NCBI RefSeq assembly: GCF_918797505.1
Contig: NC_092793.1
Coordinates: forward strand, 47,356,243-47,420,242
Source: Bemisia tabaci
Taxonomy: Eukaryota; Arthropoda; Insecta; Hemiptera; Aleyrodidae
Direction: 5' to 3'
DNA: 64,000 bases
Part shown: positions 29,001 to 35,709 of the stretch, in pieces
Layout of the letters: the number at the start of each line of letters is the position of its first letter
Numbering within the stretch: position 1 is the stretch's first letter
Translations under genes and position numbers: made by a program
Notes under the pieces: generated by a model
Seen by the model: the letters and a program-made list of their open reading frames with translations, nothing else
Databases searched by the model: none
What the model was told of the DNA's origin: nothing

Positions 29001-32000
29001 CATGTAAATTGTTTCAGAATAAATTAGGATTGAGAATTTTGTCAAAATCGGAAATTTGCTTCATCGGATACATTTTTCGGTCTTGTCGGTAAATTTTACC
29101 GTAAGTCAGACAAAAATGTTGAAGTTGACCACAATGTTTTGCTGACATGAGGTCCAGATGGTTAAGGCATGCTTTGCAGGCTGTTTTGAACCCTAGGTAT
29201 CAGGAAGCTTTCAGCTTGACTTGAAATCTAGATATAATTCAAGTCAGATAGAAAACAAAAGTCAATTCGAAAAAACAAAGAAAGTCACCTTTTTTATTGG
29301 GTGTAGGCTCACAACTGTCCCTCTGTGGGCTTGAAGGATCAGGACACTCATTACCGTTTGTAAGCGTCAAACTCTTCCTTTCATTTTCTAATTGGCTGAG
29401 TCTATCTAGGAGAATGGGAACAATGCGACTATTATCATCCCTGAAAAATTAAATGAAAAAACAATCTTAAAGGAAGCTCGTGATTACGACAAAAAGCACA
29501 CTACAGACAACTGTAAATATAAAAAAAGAGAATACACACGCAGAGAACCTTAAAAATTAAAAAATAACAAATTCCTTTGCACGATAATTTAAGAGATAAC
29601 CAATGCATTTAGAAAAACTCAACCCTTCCTTCAGGGTTGATTCTAAATAATCTTGCCTTACCCTTTGTCAACCAAAAATTTGAATTCAGCACTTATTCAT
29701 TCTTTCTGGATCAAAATACAGAAAATCTTTGCATTTTTGGAGTATTTCCGTCATTTCAGTATTTGGTACAAGGTTATTTTACGTTTTTTTTAAATTTATT
29801 TTGAGCAAAATAAAGGTCCCTTCATTTCATCTTGAGAAACTTTTGGTTGCACTTCTATCAAAATCTAGGAGGAACACCACATGACCTCCGTTTGTGGATC
29901 AAAATCATGAAATAAAACTAATTTGAGAAGGCAACAAGAGAATAAACAAATGAGACATACCGGTAATCTGAGGCCATATCTTGATTTTCCATCACAGATG
30001 ATAAAAACCCGATGGCATAAGTCTGCAGAGGGTCAGGAGCATCCGTACTCCATGCGAACAAACGCTTGATTAAAGTATCAGAGTGTGACTGCAAAAAAAT
30101 ATAGTTTAAGATAGATTATTTTGAATGATCCTTTAACTGCGTGATCTATACCACCCACTACCCATACCAAGCTATTTTTTATGTGTTTTTTTTAGATTGA
30201 ACGAAGCGAGGGACCGCAAGAACTAGAAGAGAATCAATTCCAAAGAATCTGAATGATGAAACCATCGTTATTCCTTTAACTTTCAGACCAAACGTGTGAT
30301 GCATCACTCCCACAGCAAGTCCAACCCCACATCATAGTCGCTCTGAAGAACCTTACCCATAATTGCTATCTCTATAAAGAGAATGAAGACAAAGATTCAT
30401 CGATTCATTGCTTCTTTGAAGGAAGACTGGGCCTATATATTTTCATAAGAGTCCCGGAAGCACAGCGTTACGCAGATAAGAGGGCTCACTCCAAGTGTAT
30501 AGATAAGTCCTTACATCAGCAAAATGAGGAAATAGGCAGACTTTACTATTAAAGTTCTTAACTTTCGCTGAAGACTTCAACTCGGTGAGGTTTGACAGTA
30601 GATCCACAGCGCAGAACTATCTTCTGGGTCACTGATGTTCCAATATCATTAAGTCCTTCATTTCAACATTTTTAAATATTTCTTTCTTTAAATTTCTAGT
30701 ATTTCACTTTTGTCCCATTTTTCAAAACCATAGAGAGAAGTCCTCAAACATATGGGAAAACACAACCTTATCTGTCAACCTTTCACATTCTACAGTCTAT
30801 GATGGTGAAATAAATCATTTTTAGGTAACTTAATGCAAACTACTTCCGGAGAGGGAATAGGGGCGGGAGGTTAACAAATGAGGTTTTTGGAGAGATCCTT
30901 CCTTTTCTCCTAAAATAAAAAGGACAAATATGACAGCAAAATTAACTTACTGGTCCTAATACGGCTGCAGCTTCCAAACCAAGCAACAGATTCACAGTCA
31001 ATCGACAAGCAGCAGTATTTAATGCGACGTAATCTCCATCTCGATGATTTCGAGTGAAATAATTTTCTTTGAGGTAATCTGAAACTAACTGAATTTCATA
31101 CAAGATATTACAATTATCATAGTGATTTCAACCTGAAGATATCTTAGGTTCATCAACTGAAAATGGACTGGGTAATCCATCACTTCCACTATGAGCCTAT
31201 AATCTAAGCAGCTTGCATACTGTAAACATATGATAGCATAACATAAAACTATGTGCCCTGGGAGGGTTATGTAAAAAATAATATGGCTCTTGGTATATTA
31301 GAATTGATTTTGAAAAATGAAACTCAGAAGTCAAAACAAGTCGTAAAACAGTGAGGTAAAATCTGAATACTAAGGTAAGCTTAAAGGCTAGAACGATTTT
31401 GGAAAATTGTTGTTGCTACAACTTACCTTGTTCATGAAAGCTTCCTTTCGGAAGATGATTTTCAGCATATTTCCAAAAGCACAAGTTGGTCGAATTCGAG
31501 ATGGATGTCTTTCATCAAAGGGATCTGGATTTGTCTCAAGATATTTGGCATATTCAACCTCCAGCATATCTGATAGCCTGCAGGATTGAGTTGGATCGTA
31601 AAGATTACATTTTAAAAGGAACATGCTCAAAAAAAAAGAGAAAAAAAATTAAAAATAAATTCTAATCTTCTTGTGAGAGAATCAAAGGGAAATGACCTTT
31701 CTTAGCAAAGGAACTGGACTGTGACTTCGAGCTTTTTCTCCATTTTTTTCGAAGACATTTTCATTAATTTTCAAGCCACTGACAGAAAAAAGTCATTGAC
31801 ACTTACATGAAAGATCAGAGAAATAGTATAGACAGTGCGTGAAGAGGGGAAGGAGAGCTCAGCAGTTGTATATACAGTGCGAGAAGGTAGAGTATTTACG
31901 TTAAGATGTATAGAGTCTTCTCCCTCTCCATTTTCCTCAGAGAAATTAATGAAACCTCTGGCAGTTCATCAGTTTTATGGTCCTTCCAGGTTGGTGGCCT

Positions 32001-32961
32001 GCTCACCTAGCGCTCACCTGATATTAGATTCTTTGGAAAGTTTTGATCTGAACCATTGATACTTTTTAATTATGCGGATCAAATTGAAGAAAATCTTAAA
32101 TTTTTCTCTCTGTTACCTGATCGGATTAGTAATCTTTCATCAAGGGGTTTTGAGAAGAGAGCCACAGTATTGACCAAGGAAGCAGGTCACCAGAGATGAA
32201 CAATGATACAATTGGACCACATTTTGCAATTTGGAACAACAATTTCAGGCTCATCCATTAGAGAACCTAGGGGTGCAGAAACTTCCCAACCACACGACCG
32301 GCCTTTCGCGTGCCGTTCGTGTGAAATAGGGGCACCCATGTGAGGAAAAGAAAAATGGGAAAACCTCTTGGGGGGGGGGCTGTTTTTTTTGGGGGGGTGT
32401 AAGTAGGGGGAACTGCACTGTTGAGTGCGCTACTTTGAGGGAACCTAACTGTCAGGTGAGCTATTTTTGGGGGAACAAAACATTCAAGCGCGCTGTTTTG
32501 GGGGGAGCCAAACTGCTGACCGCGCTGTTTTAAGGGAACCCAACAGTCGACCACGTTACTTTGTGTCGGGCAAAGTCCTGCGAAAACTTAAAATAGGTGA
32601 ACCTAAATTTATTTTGGGGGAACTCTTGGAAGTTTCTGCACCCCTGAGAGAACCTACCTGCATAGGGAAACTTAGATTGCATATGCCATTTCTATCATGA
32701 GTTAGTTACTGTGGTTCTTGATTGCAAAATGCAGTCCAATTGAATCAATTTAGTGTGACAATCATGTTGTTACAGATTCCTCAGCAAGCTGAAAGATTTT
32801 TACTATGTTGTGAGAAAACCCTACAATGAAGTTGCTGTCAAAAAAAGCATGACTACTTACAGGGTAAGGGTTGACGTAGGGTCATAATCTGATCCAGAGT
32901 GGGCCTCTTCCCATTGGTGGATGATGTCGGATATTTCCTTTGCAGGTCCTTCCGTTGCCAT
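3624..32961 (-). CDS. DCAF1: DDB1- and CUL4-associated factor 1 (DCAF1/VprBP; mahjong), complete, 28 coding exons, 1392 aa
   Basis: DCAF1 is the substrate receptor of the CUL4-DDB1-RBX1 ubiquitin ligase and also a scaffold for DYRK2-EDVP; the fly orthologue is mahjong, linked to Lgl and cell competition. I joined 28 exons by eye. Every intron fits GT-AG, every phase closes, and the sum is 4179 nt. Order of parts: N-terminal helical-repeat region (about 1-760), LisH motif (805-836), low-complexity linker, WD40 propeller (about 970-1325), acidic tail to 1392. The first Met (32959-32961) is followed by an [17 protein letters not shown] segment like the animal family N-terminus, and the tail ends in an acidic stretch and NMDF. 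Human DCAF1 is about 1507 aa, so this is near full length with a shorter tail. Family recognition is from memory of DCAF1 sequence; exon borders are read directly. Confidence 0.95.
3993..4530 (+). repeat. tRNA-derived SINE in the last DCAF1 intron
   Basis: A pol III A-box-like TGGTACAGTGG (3999-4009) and a B-box-like GGTTCAATCC (4043-4052) are spaced as in a tRNA gene. A tRNA-unrelated body follows. Just after the head a hairpin has GACTGATATT and AATATCAGTC arms. The right end is uncertain. Confidence 0.6.
4605..5250. repeat. Long foldback made of two inverted SINE-like units
   Basis: The outer arms contain TTCGCGTTAGCAACGCG on the left and its diverged complement (CGCGTTGCTTACGC) on the right. 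The match continues inward through ACACCTTTTAAT, a tRNA-like segment with CCTAGTGGCAG (left about 4710, right about 5120 inverted), and ATTATTTTGTTT near 4880 and 5050. The symmetry runs nearly to the centre (about 4960), so the element is two head-inverted copies of about 310 bp. Confidence 0.65.
6578..12322 (-). CDS. DCAF1: DCAF1 coding exons 20-26: WD40 propeller with DDB1-binding motifs (aa 973-1326)
   Basis: Exons in transcript order: 12136-12322, 11066-11134, 10077-10216, 8864-8948, 8319-8528, 7349-7550, 6578-6744. Visible family stretches include [47 protein letters not shown] and TIDLKRNIY. Two WDXR (DWD-box) sites normally contact DDB1. Here the second is intact (WDLR, about residues 1211-1214), but the first reads WDVN (about 1175-1178) with Asn in place of Arg. 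In the animal family the propeller also carries the surface used by lentiviral Vpr/Vpx in mammals; nothing in this window speaks to that. Confidence 0.93.
6830..7005 (-). repeat. tRNA-derived SINE in a DCAF1 intron
   Basis: On the - strand a tRNA-like head of about 75 nt reads GTCGGCCTCCTGTG, then an A-box region (TGTAGTGGTTGTAG) and a perfect B box GGTTCGATTCC (6937-6947). A short body follows. It is not a tRNA gene: the acceptor arms do not pair cleanly and it lies within the 6745-7348 intron. Confidence 0.6.
9246..9352 (-). mobile_element. Fragment of a pogo/Tc1-like MITE end
   Basis: Read on the - strand, the segment starts CAGTGAAACCTCGGTAACTC, a terminus style typical of pogo/Tigger elements. 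It continues through repeated GAGTTAAGCGG and ACTTAAGCGG words. TA follows the end. I see no matching left terminus, so it is probably truncated. Confidence 0.45.
9461..9702. mobile_element. MITE, family A (CATTTAGC ends), diverged copy
   Basis: It begins CATTTAGCAGAAG and ends TTTCTACTAAATA in inverted order. Internally it shares TTCAGTGTTGTGAAAA, AATTGTTAATTT and AAAACACTGTAATC with the copy at 53541-53780, in the same order. It lies in the 8949-10076 DCAF1 intron. Confidence 0.6.
10347..10493. mobile_element. Hairpin MITE, family B, copy 1
   Basis: Short inverted-repeat element with arms around TCTGGCTCATCC (left) and GGCCAGAAATTGTAG (right), ending near TTGCAAAATG-like words. The same core order recurs at 19861-20033, 22067-22203, 32211-32742 and 36207-36331. 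Confidence 0.6.
11580..11964. mobile_element. hAT-like MITE, family C, with exact 8-bp target duplication
   Basis: Ends are CAGTGCTTAAAACTCAC and GTGAGTTTTGAACACTG in inverted order. The flanking CTTGCAGT occurs exactly at 11572-11579 and 11965-11972. The 8-bp duplication and CAGTG terminus fit hAT. The inside contains repeated TTTTTAGG/GGCGC words. A second copy lies inverted at 49573-49968. Confidence 0.8.
12419..12543. mobile_element. Tiny inverted-repeat element
   Basis: CTAGCTAACCAACAACTG near the left end pairs with CAGTTGTTGGTTCACTAG at the right end, giving a 125-bp element with arms of about 25 bp. It lies in the 12323-13032 DCAF1 intron. Confidence 0.55.
13033..15483 (-). CDS. DCAF1: DCAF1 coding exons 17-19: LisH motif and linker (aa 795-972)
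   Basis: Exons in transcript order: 15295-15483, 14434-14552, 13033-13260. Exon 17 holds the LisH helix pair, starting [18 protein letters not shown] and ending in an LQKEAEL segment. LisH motifs dimerise, and in DCAF1 this one mediates oligomerisation. Exon 18 is a Pro/Ser/Asn linker. Exon 19 ends with the family hallmark [18 protein letters not shown], which leads into the propeller. Confidence 0.93.
16433..25326 (-). CDS. DCAF1: DCAF1 coding exons 10-16: ARM-like region (aa 421-794)
   Basis: Exons in transcript order: 25188-25326, 22308-22484, 21303-21469, 20331-20553, 19627-19743, 17367-17520, 16433-16575. Recognisable stretches are [10 protein letters not shown] (exon 10), LELLPF (exon 12), GAAEGE and ITCVCAP (exon 13), ECIRVNNGI (exon 14), [18 protein letters not shown] (exon 15) and DHVKF-like QEHVKF (exon 16). 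Exon 15 uses a GTGGGT donor at 17361-17366. A GTACAT donor two bases further on would destroy the frame. The region is alpha-helical repeat in the family and helps contact substrates and regulators. Confidence 0.92.
17840..19500. other. GC-rich block of unknown origin inside a DCAF1 intron
   Basis: Base composition shifts sharply upward from the AT-rich intron around it. It contains a TGACGTCA palindrome (17895-17902) and a diverged direct repeat of about 58 bp (18181-18239 and 18303-18360, sharing ATAGAGGATCAGCACA and GTCGTCCGACCG). I found no matching terminal repeats or convincing reading frame. It could be an old insertion or a nested promoter. Confidence 0.45.
19861..20033. mobile_element. 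Hairpin MITE, family B, copy 2
   Basis: It shares CTGGCTCATCCACTAA, TGCATGGGGAAAGTAATGG and CTTCAAATTGCAAAATG with the other copies. The left arm carries extra bases (around CGAAACCGGCCGACGAGG) not found in the other copies. Confidence 0.5.
20779..21265. mobile_element. pogo/Tigger-like MITE flanked by TA
   Basis: It starts CAGTCAACTCTCGATAA and ends AGTTGACTG, with TA on both sides (20777-20778 and 21266-21267). An inner TTCGAATTATCAAG mirrors the left end. A poly-T tract of about 32 lies near 21157-21188. It sits in the 20554-21302 DCAF1 intron. Confidence 0.7.
22067..22203. mobile_element. Hairpin MITE, family B, copy 3
   Basis: Left ATTGGACTTTATTCTGCAAT pairs with right ATTGCAAAATGAAGTACAAT, and GAACTACAATTTC pairs with ATATTGTAGTTCC. 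It includes the ATGAATGAGC core inverted relative to copies 1 and 2. Confidence 0.55.
22783..23525. mobile_element. hAT-like MITE with exact 8-bp target duplication and homopolymer runs
   Basis: Inverted ends are CAGGCCCGCCACA and TGTGGCGGACCTG. AACACAAC occurs exactly on both sides (22775-22782 and 23526-23533). The inside has long G runs (22847-22858, 23078-23088) and a T run of about 47 (22961-23007). It lies in the 22485-25187 DCAF1 intron. Confidence 0.8.
23581..23885. mobile_element. MITE, family D (CATAGAG ends), copy 1
   Basis: Arms start CATAGAGCCGTAATGCAAG and end in the inverse (CATTACGACTCTATG), with GGGAGAGCTGG and CCAGCTCTCCC just inside. It has an inner inverted AAAAAGTGACCCG. 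It lies 56 bp from the hAT element above. A second, oppositely oriented copy is at 49194-49510. Confidence 0.7.
26385..32961 (-). CDS. DCAF1: DCAF1 coding exons 1-9: N-terminal helical repeat region (aa 1-420)
   Basis: Exons in transcript order: 32861-32961, 31427-31577, 30951-31088, 29961-30088, 29289-29440, 28386-28496, 27708-27886, 27053-27220, 26385-26518. The [11 protein letters not shown] stretch in exon 2 and TAACRL in exon 3 are strongly like the animal DCAF1 N-terminus. Exons 5-7 encode a polar Ser/Lys-rich insertion (about residues 190-280) that looks disordered. Exon 3 needs care: a nearer AG at 31079-31081 would break the frame, whereas the AG ending at 31089 keeps it and adds LVSD, which fits the family. 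Confidence 0.93.
32268..32646. mobile_element. hAT-like MITE nested in family B, exact 8-bp target duplication
   Basis: Ends are TAGGGGTGCAGAAACTTCC and GGAAGTTTCTGCACCCCTG inverted. AGAGAACC flanks it exactly at 32260-32267 and 32647-32654. It contains the minisatellite at 32408-32565 and a G-rich stretch near 32371-32397. Confidence 0.8.
32408..32565. repeat. Five-unit minisatellite (31-32 bp) inside a hAT-like MITE
   Basis: Five diverged units each begin GGGAA/GGGAG and end with a GCTRYTTT-like word. Starts are about 32408, 32439, 32471, 32503 and 32534. They share the pattern GGGAAC..AACTGT..GCGCGCT.TTTT. Confidence 0.65.
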
Positions 32962-34262
32962 GCTGAACAATTTATCTAAACAATTAAGATTTGAAAAAGT
33001 AAACTCCATGAATGAGAGAAAATCGTAATAGGTTGCAATGCATTTTCTTTTATCGACTAATTATTTATGCCCACATTCTCAGAGACAATGAAGAACATTG
33101 ACAATGTAACTAAGACAAGCCAAGCATAGAGAAACTTTCTAAGAAGGAGGAGGTTGAAAATAGTGACAAAATATTTATGACCAATAAAAAAAGCAATTCA
33201 CTTAGATACTTTCAATTAGAATGAGGTAAAAGAATAGAATCCACTAATTTAGCCTTAGTAATGTCACTTTTTTCTGAATAAAACAATGAGAAACTATTCA
33301 AAACTTTAGATATTTCAACGCAGTTACTAGTATTCTGGACGTGTGTTTTCAATAGTATCTTGAGTAAAACTCTAAGGAAATTGATGAGTTGAGGAAAATC
33401 AAGTAAAGCTGCTCCAGCAATTAATAAGGTTTATTAATCTTTTTAATCAGAAAATACCTCGGCTGATTGATTTGTGTATCAAACAGATGGATTAGTTTTC
33501 AGTTACCTATGCCGTTCTTTTATTTGTCCATGGTTTTCTTTTTTTTTTTTTTTTTTTTTTTTTTTGTAATTAATCTACAGAATACACACTCGAGAATCAA
33601 CCATCTGAGTCATTGAATTGGTATTGGATAGAGCGTTCATAAGGGTTGAGGTCATGACTGTTCCATTGGTTTCCCCAAAAAAATTTGATTTGCCAAATTC
33701 TATTGATCAAATGAATTTAGGCAGATCACTTCATTACCTCGCCATTGCTTGGTCACAGAGAAGTAGCATAAAACCATGAGCCAAGCAAAACGGTCAGCAA
33801 CCGCTAGGGTTCTTCAGGTTGATAGGCAACTTAGGGTCACCCATGCTCTGCAGCTTACCCAGCGGGACTCGAACTATGCTGCAGTAGAAAAGCACTGCAA
33901 CCTGATAGGCACTTCAACCAATTTAATGGAATTCTACCAGCATTGAAGGAATAGGAAAGACACAAGTGTTGTTATAATACACTTCATGCTTCATCTTTAC
34001 TATTTCCATTTTGGCACTAACCATAATATTTTGCTGTTTCCATGCACTGCCTCAATGGACAGTGATAAATTATGGTTTATGCTCCTCATTCATGCTGGGA
34101 AATTCCTGCAGTTTGTACTCGTCTGCAACCTACGCAACGAAGGCGATAGTAAGCCAAGGCAGTATTTGCTTGAACGTGGACTGCAACAGTCCAACGGGGG
34201 TCGAACTGAGGGATTTTTATTATTTCAGGATAGGTCAAAAAAAAGAATGGAAGAGACTTACC
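32962..34262 (-). other. DCAF1 5' UTR: proximal piece plus a probable upstream non-coding exon
   Basis: An acceptor-like TTTAG on the - strand ends at 32976, only 14 nt upstream of the start codon, so the leader is probably spliced. A strong donor (ACAG followed by GTAAGT) lies at 34257-34262 and would end a first non-coding exon upstream of 34262. The 1.3-kb interval between is then an intron. It holds a poly-T tract (about 33540-33565) and a SINE-like segment. This is read from splice signals only. Confidence 0.4.
33765..33930 (-). repeat. Degenerate tRNA-derived SINE-like segment
   Basis: On the - strand a B-box-like GTTCGAGTCCC is preceded by TGGTTGAAGTGCC and a tRNA-like spacing. It is followed by GCTGGGTAAGCTGCAGAG. 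Probably an old SINE in the DCAF1 leader intron. Confidence 0.35.
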
Positions 34263-34721
34263 TGTGAGTTTCTATTCTAGAGCAGAATCAGGGCCTCATG
34301 AAAGCCTCATGGAAAGAGACACGGCATGCCGACATGCCACTCTACCAATAGTTGGTAGGGTTATGAGTCCGGCGATCGGCGAAGTAGGGGCGAGTTGGAA
34401 CGCGGACAACCTCAGAAATACTGAACGGAACAAAATCGAACTAAAGAATTACTAACTGCACGTATGATAAAAATTTTAAAAAGAACAATTTTAGGAAAAA
34501 AATTTGATTAGTGATTCAAGGCATCATCAACATCACATGGCGAGAATTTTCTAGGTGAACTGCTTCTTCTTCTTCGCTTGTTTACCTGGCAAGCAACGTT
34601 GCCAAGTGCCGAAAGCCATCAAACAACAATAACACACGTGGTGTAAGTTGAGGTTATGGTTATCAATTTTCTAAGCAGTGGCTTGTGTTTTGAGTTTGTG
34701 TCAGGTGTTCAATGAAATACA
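34263..34721. promoter_or_regulatory. Probable bidirectional promoter of DCAF1 (-) and WDR74 (+)
   Basis: The genes diverge here, and only about 460 bp separate the likely first DCAF1 donor from the WDR74 start codon. The interval holds a CACGTG E-box (34635-34640) inside the partial palindrome ACACACGTGGTGT and an imperfect palindrome GGCAAGCAACGTTGCC near 34591-34606. I see no convincing TATA box. Transcription starts cannot be placed from sequence alone. Confidence 0.5.
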
Positions 34722-34744
34722 ATGGCATATCAGGAGGATTTTAA
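34712..34744 (+). other. Short upstream ORF overlapping the WDR74 start
   Basis: An ATG at 34712 opens an 10-codon frame (MKYNGISGGF, stop TAA at 34742-34744). It overlaps the WDR74 start codon at 34722 in another frame. If transcription starts upstream of 34712, this could lower WDR74 translation. Presence is visible; effect is inference. Confidence 0.4.
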
Positions 34745-35670
34745 TACTTTTGTCGGTGGATTAACTGGTGCTTTCAAAGGTAAATCACAGTCAATTAGTA
34801 CATACCATTTGAATAACCTTTGAGACTAATATTTTGATCAAGTGGCTGCGCTACTCAGTTTCCTGCTCCGTTAGCTATATCGTAATTTTTTCACCACAGT
34901 TCAATATGAACATACATCATCGTTTGCCTGTGCGCATAGTTGTATTAATCTAAACTAGGTACTTAGTGAGATGGTGTTGATTTGTCAATGGAACCTCAGA
35001 TTATGAGGTGCTGAGCGATATGCACGCCCTAACGCAGCCATTGTCAGGGGCGCAAAACATAATAGAGAGTTGTCACAAGAGAAACTGCCTTGCCTCTCTA
35101 AGTGAATTTTAATCAATGGGTAATTGAATTAATTAAATTATCTCTTGTCAATTGCAAGAAATAACCCGACGCTCTTTGATACACCTCTAAGAAAAGAGAC
35201 CAGTATTCAGAAAGTGTATCAATGGTGAAGGCGGTAAAACATATTGGTTACTTGAGGTTAAATTCACAAAAAACTGGACTAATCCTTTTTCAAATGATAT
35301 TCTATCTACCAAGTAAAGCTGACGACTTTTTTAAAGCTTGAGGAAAGGAAGCATACACATTTACCCTGCTCTGTGGTTTTGAAAACTCTTTCCTACCATA
35401 TCCATCGGTCGGTTAAGACGGATGCGTCTTGATATGGCTGGTTGTATATGACTGGTGTAAACCATCAACAGACAATAAGAGGAAGAGCTGTTTGTAAACC
35501 ATGCGACTGGATGTAATTGTTAAGAAATGTTCCAAAACTGTTTTCAATATCTTTCACCATTTTGCCAATTGGCCCCCTACATACTTGTTACATTGTTCTC
35601 TACTCTCATCTCAGACTTACCTCATCTTTTCTCCCACCCTATGGTCAAAATAATTTTCTTGTCTTCATCG

Positions 35671-35709
<39 letters not shown>

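Larger units (their letters stand above)
32211..32742. mobile_element. Hairpin MITE, family B, copy 4, split by a younger hAT MITE
   Basis: Left outer arm ATTGGACCACATTTTGCAAT pairs with right ATTGCAAAATGCAGTCCAAT. The left part stops at TTAGAGAACC and the right part resumes AGAGAACCTACCTGCATAGG, so the family-B core is rebuilt once 32268-32646 is set aside. Confidence 0.7.

Noticed and set aside
29150..29210. tRNA-like TGGTTAAGGCATG...TTTTGAACCC segment
   Set aside because: The boxes are degenerate and no body or second copy could be traced, so it is not listed as a SINE.
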